Shown: one piece after another, positions 23,839-33,319 of the stretch
How positions within the stretch are numbered: position 1 is the first letter of the stretch
Layout of the letters: each line of letters starts with the position of its first letter
Source of the DNA: Saccharospirillum salsuginis
Lineage (GTDB): Bacteria > Pseudomonadota > Gammaproteobacteria > Pseudomonadales > Natronospirillaceae
Reading direction: 5' to 3'
Length of the DNA stretch: 64,000 bases
Assembly: GCF_014651855.1 (NCBI RefSeq)
Contig: NZ_BMXR01000006.1
Location: 186,001-250,000, forward strand
Translations under genes and position numbers: made by a program
Notes under the pieces: model-generated
The model's database searches: none
What the model saw: only the letters and a program-made list of their open reading frames with translations
Told to the model about the DNA's origin: nothing

Positions 23839-24594
23839 TCAGTGCAACCTCAATGTCCGCCGGGAACGCACCTGCTCACCGTCCCCGAAGCCGGTGGCTT
23901 CGTATTCGCGTTCGTACGTGAGGGTTACCAGGCGTCCGTTGGCTATGGCGTATTCCGCCGATGTCGATTCGGTGTACTCGAACTTGATGACGACCATGAA
24001 ACGGCCTTTGCTGAAGACCCGGGTTTCGGTCTTCAACGGTATGCCCTTGTCGGACACCCAAACTTCCATCCGGTAGTCGAATTCCTTGATGTAGTCTCGT
24101 TCCTCTTCGCTGACGGTACCCAGCCCCTTTTCAAACGTCAGTCGCCGAGCGGGTTCTCCGTTGTAGGTGACAACCTCTTCGCCGATCAAGGTGGATTCTT
24201 GCAGGTGGCGACTCAGTTCGCTGGCCGAATTCAGGTGTGTGCGCATTTCGATGGGGGTGACGTGGGCCAGGGTGTCGAGCGTCGGTGTGGTTGTATCGGG
24301 GTTCTGCGCCAGCGCCTGTTGTTCATCCTGCATTTGATTGAGCAAAATGTTGCCGTACAACACTTGAAAGCCGTCGGGGCCGTCCTTGAGTGTCAGTGTG
24401 GTGGCGCCCTGGGTTTCCGGCCCGTCTCCGGATGTCTGCCACAATTCGGTGGTGAGCTCGGCGGTCAGCTGTTGCTTGCTGTCCAGTTCATTCAGCGTGT
24501 TCATCAGGTCCGTCGTGACATCGGCGGTGACGTGAGAGGCGACCAGCAGGGTCGAGAAAAGAAAGAGGCCGGTTGGCTTCAGTGGCGGAGGCAT
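23839..24594 (-). CDS. Exported protein of unknown function
   Basis: The 251-residue product begins with a signal peptide (LFLFSTLLVASHVTA) and is otherwise hydrophilic, with beta-rich segments such as YEREYEATGFGDGEQV. LKTETRVFSKGRFMVVIKFEY resembles outer-membrane lipoprotein-sorting-like folds, but I do not assign a family. AAAGGAA precedes the ATG at 24594; a longer frame to 24783 overlaps the upstream phosphatase gene and has no signal sequence at its start. It lies 85 bases downstream of that gene on the same strand. Confidence 0.65.
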   Translation of the reverse strand: MPPPLKPTGLFLFSTLLVASHVTADVTTDLMNTLNELDSKQQLTAELTTELWQTSGDGPETQGATTLTLKDGPDGFQVLYGNILLNQMQDEQQALAQNPDTTTPTLDTLAHVTPIEMRTHLNSASELSRHLQESTLIGEEVVTYNGEPARRLTFEKGLGTVSEEERDYIKEFDYRMEVWVSDKGIPLKTETRVFSKGRFMVVIKFEYTESTSAEYAIANGRLVTLTYEREYEATGFGDGEQVRSRRTLRLH

Positions 24595-24679
24595 TTTCGA
24601 TTCCTTTCCGGGTGATTGAAACGGTATTGTCCGACGGATTCGGCGGTCCCGGACAGTGCCTCTGGTCACGACAGCGCTG

Positions 24680-26113
24680 TCAGGAGAGTTTCCAATGCGT
24701 ATTGGTCCAGTTGAATGACTGTGGGCTGGTGTTCCGGTCCGGATTGCGAACCGGCCAGCCCTGCACCGTGAGGTGCAGTCCATTGTCCCGGTGAAACGAC
24801 AGCGTCTGGAAGTGTTCCCGGGTACGGTCTTTCCAGTAGCGTTGCAGAAAGCGTCGACGTTCTGTGGGCACGATCTGGACCGGTTCGAACCGCACGGGAT
24901 GATCGTCGCCCAGGGCCGGCATGTGAATGGGATGGTCCGGGGCGGTTTTTAACGCCACAAACGAAGCCGGTCCGTTCACATTGGACAATGGGGAGGCGAT
25001 CACCTGAATCAGTTGCCGGCCTTTGCGGTTGCGGGCCTGTGCGACACGGCCGTAGTGGGCATCACCGGAAGCGATGACCAGGTCGTGCTCGGCGTCCAGA
25101 ATGGCCTGGCACAGTGCCTGGTACTGTTCGGCGTAGTTGGCCATTTTGCGGTTGTTCAGACCGCCCGGCGGTTCGGTCAGGGGCTGGGTCAGAACAATAA
25201 CGCCGGGCCGGGTCAGATTGCGGATCCAGTCCAGGGCCTGTTCCAGCACGCTGTCCCGGAACAACCGGTCCCGGCTCCTGCCCAGGCGGGCATCCAGGGC
25301 CATGATGCTGAGATCGGAGCCGATATCCCGTGTCCGGATGTCTCGCCCACTCTGTATGCGTTCAATCGCTTCCAGCGCTGTCTTTTCCCAGCGCGATTTG
25401 AATTGTCCGAAGTGAAACCGCAGCAGTTGCGGATTGGTCCAGGAGAGATCGGGGTAGTCGTTCCAGAGTTCGTGGTCGTCGGACATCATCCAGGTCGCTC
25501 CCCGGCTCAGAACCGGGTGCAGGGATCGCCAGTGGCGTTCGTAACACTCGAGAATGTGTCGCCGGATTCCCGGTTCGCCCCAAGCCAATAACGGGCCCCA
25601 GCCAACATCGAGATAAACCTGATCGCCCGCGAGTACGGTCAGATCCGGATTGGGGAGGTCGGGGTCGTTCCACAAAGCCTGGAAGGTTCGCGCGACCTGG
25701 TTGTCGTCGCCGCGTTGGTGATAACAGCTACCGACCATCAGCGTGAAGGGGTCGTCCGCACCGCCGATACGTTCGGGCAGGGTTTTGAATTCGCATTGAC
25801 CACACTGCTGGAGCGTGTGAACCGGATGGTCCAGGAATAACTCGCCGTAATAGCGGGTGCCTGGTTGGAGTTGGTCCAGTTGGATGGTCTGGTAATAGCG
25901 ATCCTCTGACTTTGAAACCGGAGGGGTCCACTCCGGATAGACCGGTATCTCTTGCCAGGGCTGCCCCTCAGCCCGGAAACGAAATCGACCGGGCCCGGGG
26001 TTGAAGGATGTGTTCGACAGAGTACCCAGCCACAAGGTGGCGCAGGTGTCGGACACATCGCTGACGACGGTCAACCAGTCTCGGTTCGTACGAAGCGGTG
26101 GCTTTGCGTTCAT
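24680..26113 (-). CDS. PhoD-like metallophosphatase
   Basis: The 477-residue protein has an N-terminal fibronectin-like part (about 1-110) and a metallophosphatase core: LAGDQVYLD (about 162), MMSDDHELWND (about 210) and SGDAHYGR (about 350) are the metal-binding motifs of the PhoD/alkaline-phosphatase-D group. No signal peptide or Tat motif is visible, so unlike classical PhoD it may be cytoplasmic. The substrate is probably a phosphodiester or phosphomonoester, and is unknown. It is divergent from the TRAP binding-protein genes. Confidence 0.8.
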   Translation of the reverse strand: MNAKPPLRTNRDWLTVVSDVSDTCATLWLGTLSNTSFNPGPGRFRFRAEGQPWQEIPVYPEWTPPVSKSEDRYYQTIQLDQLQPGTRYYGELFLDHPVHTLQQCGQCEFKTLPERIGGADDPFTLMVGSCYHQRGDDNQVARTFQALWNDPDLPNPDLTVLAGDQVYLDVGWGPLLAWGEPGIRRHILECYERHWRSLHPVLSRGATWMMSDDHELWNDYPDLSWTNPQLLRFHFGQFKSRWEKTALEAIERIQSGRDIRTRDIGSDLSIMALDARLGRSRDRLFRDSVLEQALDWIRNLTRPGVIVLTQPLTEPPGGLNNRKMANYAEQYQALCQAILDAEHDLVIASGDAHYGRVAQARNRKGRQLIQVIASPLSNVNGPASFVALKTAPDHPIHMPALGDDHPVRFEPVQIVPTERRRFLQRYWKDRTREHFQTLSFHRDNGLHLTVQGWPVRNPDRNTSPQSFNWTNTHWKLS

Positions 26114-26426
26114 GATCGGTCCCTGTCGGTTGGCGATTCACCCCCGGATTGATCCCTCGGGCGTCGATGGCGAGTCCAAACGGACAACTTTACGAAAATA
26201 ACCCCAGGATATCCAGAAATGCGGGGATGTACGGCCAGTACAGCCTGTGGTTTCTTGGAAGCTGAACCGAGGCAACCACCCGGCCGCATTGACTCATACT
26301 AAAGTTGTATGGCCCCTAACTCGCAACCGCCAGCTCACTGGGGTAAAAGTGACGGGTGGCTCAGACCGAATACCCGGCTCTCAGCTACGAACCTACCCAA
26401 AAAAAGACAACAATCACGGGGGTGGT
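26114..26426. other. Divergent promoter region, phosphatase / TRAP binding proteins
   Basis: This 313-base gap must hold promoters for both directions. A small inverted repeat, CATAC (26295-26299) and GTATG (26307-26311), lies about 115 bases before the binding-protein start. No other element is evident. Confidence 0.35.
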
Positions 26427-27497
26427 ATGGCTCAACGTCTGCGCCGAGTCCTGGTGGCCCTGGGCGCTTCTATCCTGATCTCGACTTCGGTATTGGCTGA
26501 AACACCCGAATACCGTTACCGGTTAATCCAATCCTGGTCGTCGGACTTTCCTATTTTCGCCGATGCAACCAAACGGTTCGCGTCCCTCGTGAAGTCCTTG
26601 TCCGGCGGACGGATGACGGTCGAGATCGTTGGTACCGAAACTCATGGCGACGCCTTTGGCGTCTTTGATGCGGTACAAAGCGGTGACTACGAGCTCGGTC
26701 ATTCCGCGTCGTACTATTGGAAAGATCGGGATCCCAATTTTCTGTTTTTCACCACCATGCCGTTCGGCATGTTGCCCGTCGAGCAGTACGCCTGGTTTTA
26801 TCACGGTGGCGGCCAGGCACTAATGAACGAAGCTTATGAGTCCTATGGATTGTTGTCCTATCCCGGTGGCAATACCGGGAGTCAGATGGGAGGTTGGTTT
26901 CAGAAGCGCATCCGGTCGCAAGAGTCGTTGCGGGGACTGAGAATGCGCATCCCCGGTTTTGCCGGTGAATTGATGAGCGACCTCGGTGTGGATACCGTCA
27001 ACGTGCCGGCAGGCGACATGTCGGACGCCTTCAAACGGGGTGATCTGGATGCTGCGGAATGGGTCGGGCCGTCTCTGGATTTCGATCTCGATTTGCACCT
27101 GGTCGCCCCGTTTTACTACACCGGCTGGCACGAACCGGCGACGGAATTGCAGTTTCTGGTCAATCGCGACGCCATGCGGCGTTTGCCGGAGGACCTGCAG
27201 TTGATTATGGAAACCGCCATGCGGCTGGCCGCTTATGATATGTATGTCCAATCCATTCATGTCAGTGCCGAACAATGGACGGAGATGCGCCAGAAATTTC
27301 CGGTCATTCGCGTGAAAGACTTCCCGGACGATGTGCTTGAAGCCTTGCGGGTGTCTAACGAGCGGGCGCTGGAACGTTTCGCCGGGTTGTCTCCATTGAC
27401 TCGCCGAATTGTCGAGTCACAGGCGTCCTACATGCGCGACGCCCGGGAATGGACATTGATTTCGGATTACAGCTATCTGGAATCCATCGGACGTTAG
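26427..27497 (+). CDS. TRAP-transporter-type substrate-binding protein A
   Basis: The 356-residue protein has a signal peptide (RVLVALGASILISTSVLA) and the DctP fold: LIQSWSSDFPIF, GVFDAVQSGDYELGHSASYYWKD, GLRMRIPGFAGEL and the ligand-binding WVGPS/FYYTGWHEP segments. TRAP binding proteins capture organic acids in the periplasm; features such as the YWKD and GWHE motifs resemble the DctP group for monocarboxylates/2-oxoacids. GGGGGTGG precedes the ATG at 26427; a frame reaching 26247 lacks a signal at its start. No DctQ or DctM gene is nearby. Confidence 0.85.
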   Translation: MAQRLRRVLVALGASILISTSVLAETPEYRYRLIQSWSSDFPIFADATKRFASLVKSLSGGRMTVEIVGTETHGDAFGVFDAVQSGDYELGHSASYYWKDRDPNFLFFTTMPFGMLPVEQYAWFYHGGGQALMNEAYESYGLLSYPGGNTGSQMGGWFQKRIRSQESLRGLRMRIPGFAGELMSDLGVDTVNVPAGDMSDAFKRGDLDAAEWVGPSLDFDLDLHLVAPFYYTGWHEPATELQFLVNRDAMRRLPEDLQLIMETAMRLAAYDMYVQSIHVSAEQWTEMRQKFPVIRVKDFPDDVLEALRVSNERALERFAGLSPLTRRIVESQASYMRDAREWTLISDYSYLESIGR

Positions 27498-27506
27498 GAG
27501 GGATCT

Positions 27507-28583
27507 ATGAAAGCTATTATCACAGTGGCGCTGGTATGGGTGGGAGCCTTGTCCCCCGCCTGGTCCGAGTCCGACACCATCCAGCTGACGCTGGCCGAAA
27601 GTTGGGGAGAGGGCGCGCCGGTGTTTGGAGAGACGACGCGTCGGTTTGCCACCTTGGTGGAACAGCTGTCGGGTGGTCGGCTCTCGGTTCAGGTCGATTC
27701 CGCCAATGTCCACGGTCAGCCGCTCGGAATCTTCGATCTGGTTAAGCGGGGCGAATACGACCTGGGTCATTCCGCGTCCTACTACTGGAAAGACAGCGTA
27801 CCCAATACCCTGTATTTCAGCACCATGCCGTTCGGCATGATGGCTGTGGAACGTTACGCCTGGTTCTATCAGGGCGAGGGCATGGCCTTGATGGATGAGG
27901 TTTACCAGCCGCATAACCTGTATTCCTTCCCAGGGGGAAATACCGGCGTGCAAATGGGCGGCTGGTTCCGGTCCGAAATTCGCACCCTGGAGGATTTGCA
28001 GGGGCTGAGAATGCGTGTGCCCGGCTTCGCGGGTGAAGTGCTGTCCGAAGTCGGCGTTGAAACCGTCAACCTGCCCAGCACGGAACTGTTCGATGCCCTG
28101 AAATCCGGTGAGCTGGATGCTCTTGAATGGGTGGGCCCGTCGCTCGATCTGGACATGGAGTTTCACAGCGTTGCCCCCTATTACTACACCGGCTGGCATG
28201 AACCGGGAACGGAACTGCAGTTCCTGGCCAACCGGGACACTTTCGATCGTCTTCCCGAGGATCTGCAAAACGTCTTGACCATCGCCATGCGCACGGTCGC
28301 CTACGACATGTGGATTCTGAGCCACCATCGCAGCGCTGTGAACTGGCAGCAAATGGAACGCGAATATCCGAACATTCAAGTCCGCAGTTTTCCGCCGGAG
28401 GTGATGAACGCCTTGCGTGACGCCAATCGTCGACTGTTGGCTGAACGGGCCGAACAGGACCCGCTGGCCGAACGCATCATCCACAGTCTGGCGGACTACC
28501 AGAAGGGCACCCGGAGGTGGATTGATATTTCCGAACGCGCCTACCTGGGCAACATGGACGCCCAGGGCAACCGAATCGAGTGA
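27507..28583 (+). CDS. TRAP-transporter-type substrate-binding protein B
   Basis: The 358-residue protein is a close paralogue of the preceding gene, sharing GHSASYYWKD, TMPFGM, GLRMRVPGFAGE, WVGPSLD and YYTGWHEP. It has its own signal peptide (ITVALVWVGALSPAWS) and GGAGG before the ATG. The gap to the first copy is 9 bases, so both are co-transcribed, and tandem duplication is the likely origin. With no membrane subunits nearby, they may feed a transporter encoded elsewhere or act in sensing (inference). Confidence 0.85.
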   Translation: MKAIITVALVWVGALSPAWSESDTIQLTLAESWGEGAPVFGETTRRFATLVEQLSGGRLSVQVDSANVHGQPLGIFDLVKRGEYDLGHSASYYWKDSVPNTLYFSTMPFGMMAVERYAWFYQGEGMALMDEVYQPHNLYSFPGGNTGVQMGGWFRSEIRTLEDLQGLRMRVPGFAGEVLSEVGVETVNLPSTELFDALKSGELDALEWVGPSLDLDMEFHSVAPYYYTGWHEPGTELQFLANRDTFDRLPEDLQNVLTIAMRTVAYDMWILSHHRSAVNWQQMEREYPNIQVRSFPPEVMNALRDANRRLLAERAEQDPLAERIIHSLADYQKGTRRWIDISERAYLGNMDAQGNRIE

Positions 28584-28591
28584 GTGGGTTA

Positions 28592-31018
28592 TTATTCGTA
28601 TCGCAGTGAATCGATCGGTGTGGCGCGAGCCAGCCGGTGGGTATAAGCCGCAATGGTCAACCAGGCCAGCGATATGACAATCATCGACGCGAGGCCGATG
28701 ATCGGAAGCAGGGCGCTGACCGGGTCCGGAAAAAAGTCGAGGTAGATAGTGGAGGCGCCATATGCCAGCGGCGTTGCCACCAACACCGAAGCAACGATCG
28801 GGCGGGAAAACTGCCACAGCATCATCTGAACGATCTGACCGGTGCTCGCCCCCAGTACCTTGCGTACACCAATTTCACGGGTACGCCGTTGCGCCATCAG
28901 GGCAACCAGACCGAACAACCCGGTCAATGAGAGACCCAGTGCGATCATTGAGAACACGGAAAACACCCATTGAATACCGCGCGGAATTTTGTAGAACCAG
29001 TTGAAGTACTCCTCGAGAAAAAGGGCGTTTATCGGTACATCGTCAATGATTTGAGTCCAGGTGGTTCGGATCGTCTCCAGCCGTTCCGGCGATGCCCCCC
29101 GGGTCAATAGGATGGAGGCATAATGGAATCTGTCTTGTCCGGGATAAAAGGCCATCGCGGAGCGTTCCGAATAACTGCCGTTGAACTGTTGTTCCGCGAT
29201 GATACCGACCACCATCGCTTCAAGCGTTTCCGTGTCGCTGTCGGGCGGCCGTGCCTGGAATCGAACGCCAATGGCGTTTTCGGCGTCGGTGAAGCCCAGT
29301 TGCCGGGCGGCTTGCGGATTGATCACGGCCTCGAGCGTACCCGAGTTATTCGTTGCCTCGAAGGGACGACCCGCCAGCATGGGTATGCCATAGGCCGCTA
29401 AAAACTGGTCGTCCACAGCGATCATGTCCAGTACGAAGGACGCGGTATCGGAACCGGGCGCCGCCCGTGCCTCGCGCAGCCGCCCGGTTTCCGACAATCG
29501 CGTGGGATTGAAGGGATACCCGTTGGATAACGTGACGGCTTCAACGCCGTCCAACCCGGCCAGGGCATCAACCAGTTCGGCCCGTCTGGCATGCACCGAG
29601 GGATGCTCGAGTTGATCCAGGATCAGCATGCGGGACATCGGAAATACCCGGCTTTGACTCAGGATGTTCTGGTTCTGGGCGATGATGATCATCACCATGG
29701 CCAACATGAAGATGGCCACGGTAAATTGCAGACCGACCAGCAAGGTGCGAAATAACCGCCCGCCACCGCCGTGTTCCGGGGCATAGCCCAAGGCATCGAT
29801 CGGATGCGGTCGGGAGATGACCCAGGCCGGATAAGCCCCGGCGACCAAGGCGACCAACACGGTCGTGATCAGAACCCAGGGGATGTGAAGGCCGTAATTC
29901 AACGTCAGGGCTTTGCCGGTCCAGTGGTTGAAGGCGGGCAAAACGACTTCGATGCAGGCCGTGGCCAAGAGCATCGCCAGCGCCACCATTAACAGACTCT
30001 CGACCAGGAACTGAGCCAACAGTTGCCGTCGGCTTGCCCCCAATACCTTGCGTAAACCCACTTCCCGGCGGCGGCCCAGGTTAAGTGCCGTGGCCAGGTT
30101 GGCGTAATTGACGCAGGCAACGACCAATACCAGCAGCCCAAGCAGTTGCACGGTCTCCAGCACGGGCAACTCCATGGCCTGCCATACCAGATTGTGTGCA
30201 TTGATTAATGGGTTCGCGTTCAGTCCCTGCACCACGGCTTGCTCATCGGTCGGGGCATGCTCGCGATAAACGCGGTTGATCCGTTCATTCAACCAGGCCC
30301 GATCCCGGCCGGGAGCCACCTTGATGTAGGTGGCGTTGTTTTCGAATTCATCGGTCCAGCGACCGGCTTGGGGAAATCCGGTCGTCGCATTGAGCGCGGC
30401 GATGGGGGCCAGCGCGGTTAATTCATAGTGATCGCGCAAATCAGAATTGAAATGGGTGTTGACCGGGGCGTCTTCGATGACCGCGGAGACCGTGAGGGTG
30501 ACGGTGTGGTTCAGTCGAACGGGTTCGTGCAAAACGTCGACCCGGCCGAACAAGGCCATGGCCGTGGATCGGGTCAGGATCAACGCATCGGGACTGTCCA
30601 GGGACGATCCGGAACCCGCCAGATAGTCGAATGAAAAGATACGGGTGAACGCGGGGTCGACGAACCGGATGCTTTGATATTGATGGCGTCCCGCAGCGGT
30701 CAGAATGGGGCGTCGGTGGACCGCCCGGGCCACCGCGTCAAGCCCCTCGATGTGTCGCTCGAACAGGGGGCCATAGGCCGTTCGGATGTCGGGGTATTCG
30801 CTGATGGGTTCGTTGGCCTCAAAGGTGAAGCGGCTGCCGATCAGATAGATGCGGTCGTAATCGGTAAAGTTTTGGTCGTGTGTACGCTCGTAGTGCACCA
30901 GCAGCGACGAAAACAGAAATACCATCAAGCCCAATGCCAGCCCGAACACATTCAGCATCGCGAACAGGCGGTGTTTGAGCAGTGTTCGCAACGCAAGGAT
31001 CAGGTAGCTGGTCAGCAT
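28592..31018 (-). CDS. MacB/FtsX-type ABC transporter permease
   Basis: The 808-residue protein carries two copies of the MacB-PCD/FtsX module: an N-terminal helix (LKHRLFAMLNVFGLALGL), a periplasmic domain, three helices near 270-420, then a second periplasmic domain and three helices at the C-terminus. RREVGLRKVLGAS and RTREIGVRKVLGAS mark the two FtsX repeats. Such permeases act with a LolD-like ATPase in mechanotransmission or export from the periplasm. ATG 31018 lies 13 bases after the ATPase stop; a longer frame to 31135 would overlap it. Ends 8 bases from the convergent binding-protein gene. Confidence 0.86.
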   Translation of the reverse strand: MLTSYLILALRTLLKHRLFAMLNVFGLALGLMVFLFSSLLVHYERTHDQNFTDYDRIYLIGSRFTFEANEPISEYPDIRTAYGPLFERHIEGLDAVARAVHRRPILTAAGRHQYQSIRFVDPAFTRIFSFDYLAGSGSSLDSPDALILTRSTAMALFGRVDVLHEPVRLNHTVTLTVSAVIEDAPVNTHFNSDLRDHYELTALAPIAALNATTGFPQAGRWTDEFENNATYIKVAPGRDRAWLNERINRVYREHAPTDEQAVVQGLNANPLINAHNLVWQAMELPVLETVQLLGLLVLVVACVNYANLATALNLGRRREVGLRKVLGASRRQLLAQFLVESLLMVALAMLLATACIEVVLPAFNHWTGKALTLNYGLHIPWVLITTVLVALVAGAYPAWVISRPHPIDALGYAPEHGGGGRLFRTLLVGLQFTVAIFMLAMVMIIIAQNQNILSQSRVFPMSRMLILDQLEHPSVHARRAELVDALAGLDGVEAVTLSNGYPFNPTRLSETGRLREARAAPGSDTASFVLDMIAVDDQFLAAYGIPMLAGRPFEATNNSGTLEAVINPQAARQLGFTDAENAIGVRFQARPPDSDTETLEAMVVGIIAEQQFNGSYSERSAMAFYPGQDRFHYASILLTRGASPERLETIRTTWTQIIDDVPINALFLEEYFNWFYKIPRGIQWVFSVFSMIALGLSLTGLFGLVALMAQRRTREIGVRKVLGASTGQIVQMMLWQFSRPIVASVLVATPLAYGASTIYLDFFPDPVSALLPIIGLASMIVISLAWLTIAAYTHRLARATPIDSLRYE

Positions 31019-31031
31019 GGTTGTCGATGGC

Positions 31032-31715
31032 TCACGAGGCGAGCCGCACGTTGTCGAGCACGATGCGACCGTCGAAGAGGTTGACGGTACGGTGGGCGTG
31101 GTCCGCGTTGTGGGCGTCATGCGTGACCATGACAACCGTGGTTCCGGCCTGGTTCAATCCACTGAGAATGTCCATGATGTGTTGCCCTTGCTGACTGTCG
31201 AGATTACCCGTGGGTTCGTCCGCGAGGATCAGCGACGGTTCACCGACGATGGCTCGGGCCACGGCGACACGCTGCTGCTGACCGCCGGACAGTTGGGCCG
31301 GATAGTGTCGGGCGCGATGGGCAATGCCGACTTGATCCATCACATCGGCAACGCGACGACGTCGTTCTTTCGACGCGACTTTGCGGTAGAGCAAGGCCAG
31401 CTCGATGTTTTCCTCAATGGTCAGCTCATTAATCAGATTGAAGTTCTGAAACACAAAACCGATGTGTTGTTTACGCCATTCACTGCGACGGGCTTCCTTC
31501 CAGTGTCCGATGTCCCTGTCATGCCACCGATACCGGCCGCGAGTGGGGCTATCCAGTAACCCCAGCACATTGAGCAGTGTCGATTTACCACAACCGGACG
31601 GCCCCATCACCGCCACAAACTCCCCTTCGTTGATACTGAGGTTCACGGCGTCGAGGGCGATGGTTTCGACCATGGGGCCCTGATAATAACGAGCGATGTC
31701 GGTCAATGTCAGCAT
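31032..31715 (-). CDS. MacB/LolD-type ABC transporter ATPase
   Basis: The 227-residue protein has Walker A GPSGCGKST, the LolD-type segment NVLGLLDSPTRG, the Q-loop with HIGFVFQNFNLI, signature LSGGQQQR and Walker B LILADEPTGNLD. It couples to the adjacent FtsX-type permease. An in-frame start at 31763 exists, but 31715 fits the domain start MLTLTDIARYY. Substrate unknown; the nearby sigma-54 two-component system could be the regulator, as this combination recurs in gammaproteobacteria. Confidence 0.9.
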   Translation of the reverse strand: MLTLTDIARYYQGPMVETIALDAVNLSINEGEFVAVMGPSGCGKSTLLNVLGLLDSPTRGRYRWHDRDIGHWKEARRSEWRKQHIGFVFQNFNLINELTIEENIELALLYRKVASKERRRRVADVMDQVGIAHRARHYPAQLSGGQQQRVAVARAIVGEPSLILADEPTGNLDSQQGQHIMDILSGLNQAGTTVVMVTHDAHNADHAHRTVNLFDGRIVLDNVRLAS

Positions 31716-31832
31716 GATGGGATCCTGGCAAGCGCACTGGCGTCTGTTCCGTGTTGTACACACAGGGTGAAAACACCGTCCACATAGTAGGGGAGCCGTT
31801 GGCGGATGCCAAACGGCCGTTGAATCCCGACC

Positions 31833-32513
31833 TCAGGCGGAGGCCCAATGCGCCTGTTCGCGGTGCCGCAACAGGCTGATGCCGCACCCTATGAACCAGG
31901 CGATCAGGCCAAGACCGAATATCGGCCCGGCGACTGGTTGCAGTGGCGGGACCACCGTCAGTAACCCCGACGCTCCGAATACCATACCGGCCAGGTTCAG
32001 CCCCGGATGGAACAGCCGGGCGCGCTGCGCAGCCAGACTGATAAGCAGGACCCAGACGCCACCGGCAATCTCGTTGCCGCCCCCCAGGCTGCTCTCCACC
32101 AGTTTGGTCACCTGCCAGATCTGACCGGCACGATCCGGGTTGGCCAGGTGCAGTTCGGCGACCATACCCATGCCAATGTTGGCGGTCATACCGGTCGCGA
32201 GAATCAACCCGGACCAGATCAGCCCAAAGGTGGTGGCCACTTGTGACAGCATGGGCGTGGACGCTTTGAGTCGATCGTGCAGGCCGAGCGACAACACCAC
32301 CAGGGCGAATCCGAAAAGGATGTAGATGATCAGGTTCCAGATATACAGCAGGCCTTGGTTGTCGACCATGAACGCGGCTTTCTGCTGAACCGGTGTTGAG
32401 CTGTCGAGATAGCCGGCCGGCATCAAGACCGTGGTGTAGAGCGCGAAGCCAATGATGAACGTCAGCGCTTCGATCAGTGCGGCGAATCCCGCATAGGGTG
32501 TGCGTGTTGTCAT
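31833..32513 (-). CDS. DUF4386-like integral membrane protein
   Basis: The 226-residue product has about six hydrophobic helices and the start TRTPYAGFAALIEALTFIIGFALY, resembling DUF4386 proteins. It has no catalytic motif and its function is unknown. It lies 9 bases downstream of the START-domain gene, so the two form an operon. Confidence 0.6.
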   Translation of the reverse strand: MTTRTPYAGFAALIEALTFIIGFALYTTVLMPAGYLDSSTPVQQKAAFMVDNQGLLYIWNLIIYILFGFALVVLSLGLHDRLKASTPMLSQVATTFGLIWSGLILATGMTANIGMGMVAELHLANPDRAGQIWQVTKLVESSLGGGNEIAGGVWVLLISLAAQRARLFHPGLNLAGMVFGASGLLTVVPPLQPVAGPIFGLGLIAWFIGCGISLLRHREQAHWASA

Positions 32514-32522
32514 GATGAAGCC

Positions 32523-33134
32523 TCACATAGCCAGGTGTGCTTTCAGGTTGATCAGGGTGTCGTAGGGAAGGTCGGGTACACCCATGTTCACCATCGAGTT
32601 CGGCAATCCGCCCCCGGGGAGGAGGTGGACGCGGTAGGTGATCTCAACATCGCCGCGGTCCAGCGGCGTGAAGCGCCAGAATCCGGCATAGCGTTCCATC
32701 CGGACACAGCACCCGCGATCGGCGGAATCCTTGCGATCTTCAAACGTCACGATCACACCGCCGTTGTCGACATCGCGTTCGATTCGAAATTCGAGGACAT
32801 AATCACGATCCTTGAACGGAAAGGTATTCTTGATGCGGCGGTACATGGCGAATTCCGTATCGCTGCGACGATCGACGACTTCGGCGGTCGCGCAGCTGGG
32901 TATCCAGTGCGGACACTGAGCGGCGTCGGAGACGGCGGCGACGAGTTGATCGATCGGGGCTTTGATCCGTGTGGTGCCCCGCACCTCGATCACGTCGTAA
33001 CCGGGCACGGTCCGGGTGAAGACCTGAATGTCGTCCTCTTCGCGATCCAGCTCCCAGCGCTCGGTCGCCGCGACAGCCTGGCTGATCAGCAGGCAGCCGA
33101 ACACGATCCCGATTCCATAAACCAGTGATTTCAT
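32523..33134 (-). CDS. Exported START-domain protein
   Basis: The 203-residue protein has a signal peptide (SLVYGIGIVFGCLLISQAVA) and a START/polyketide-cyclase-like lipid-binding fold: DDIQVFTRTVPGYDVIEVRGTTRI, FPFKDRDYVLEF and DVEITYRVHLLPGGGLPNSMVN. START domains bind a lipid or hydrophobic ligand; this one would act in the periplasm. The ATG at 33134 is preferred over an upstream in-frame start (33320) that lacks a signal. It is divergent from a two-component system. Confidence 0.8.
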   Translation of the reverse strand: MKSLVYGIGIVFGCLLISQAVAATERWELDREEDDIQVFTRTVPGYDVIEVRGTTRIKAPIDQLVAAVSDAAQCPHWIPSCATAEVVDRRSDTEFAMYRRIKNTFPFKDRDYVLEFRIERDVDNGGVIVTFEDRKDSADRGCCVRMERYAGFWRFTPLDRGDVEITYRVHLLPGGGLPNSMVNMGVPDLPYDTLINLKAHLAM

Positions 33135-33319
33135 GGTGTTCTCCGTTGTTGGCATGAGTTGTGAAGTACGACTTGCCAAGGGCATGCCAACCGCTAACGT
33201 CTTGATATGGCGGGGGTTTCGAGGGAAGCGTGTAAGGCGGTGTCCGAATTCGAACACCCGGTATGTTCGAAAGCGGACAGGCGCTGTACGATAATGAACA
33301 GACCCACGGAGAGCCTGCA

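Noticed and set aside
26295-26311. CATAC-N7-GTATG inverted repeat as an operator
   Set aside because: Only five-base arms and a single copy; too short to separate from chance.
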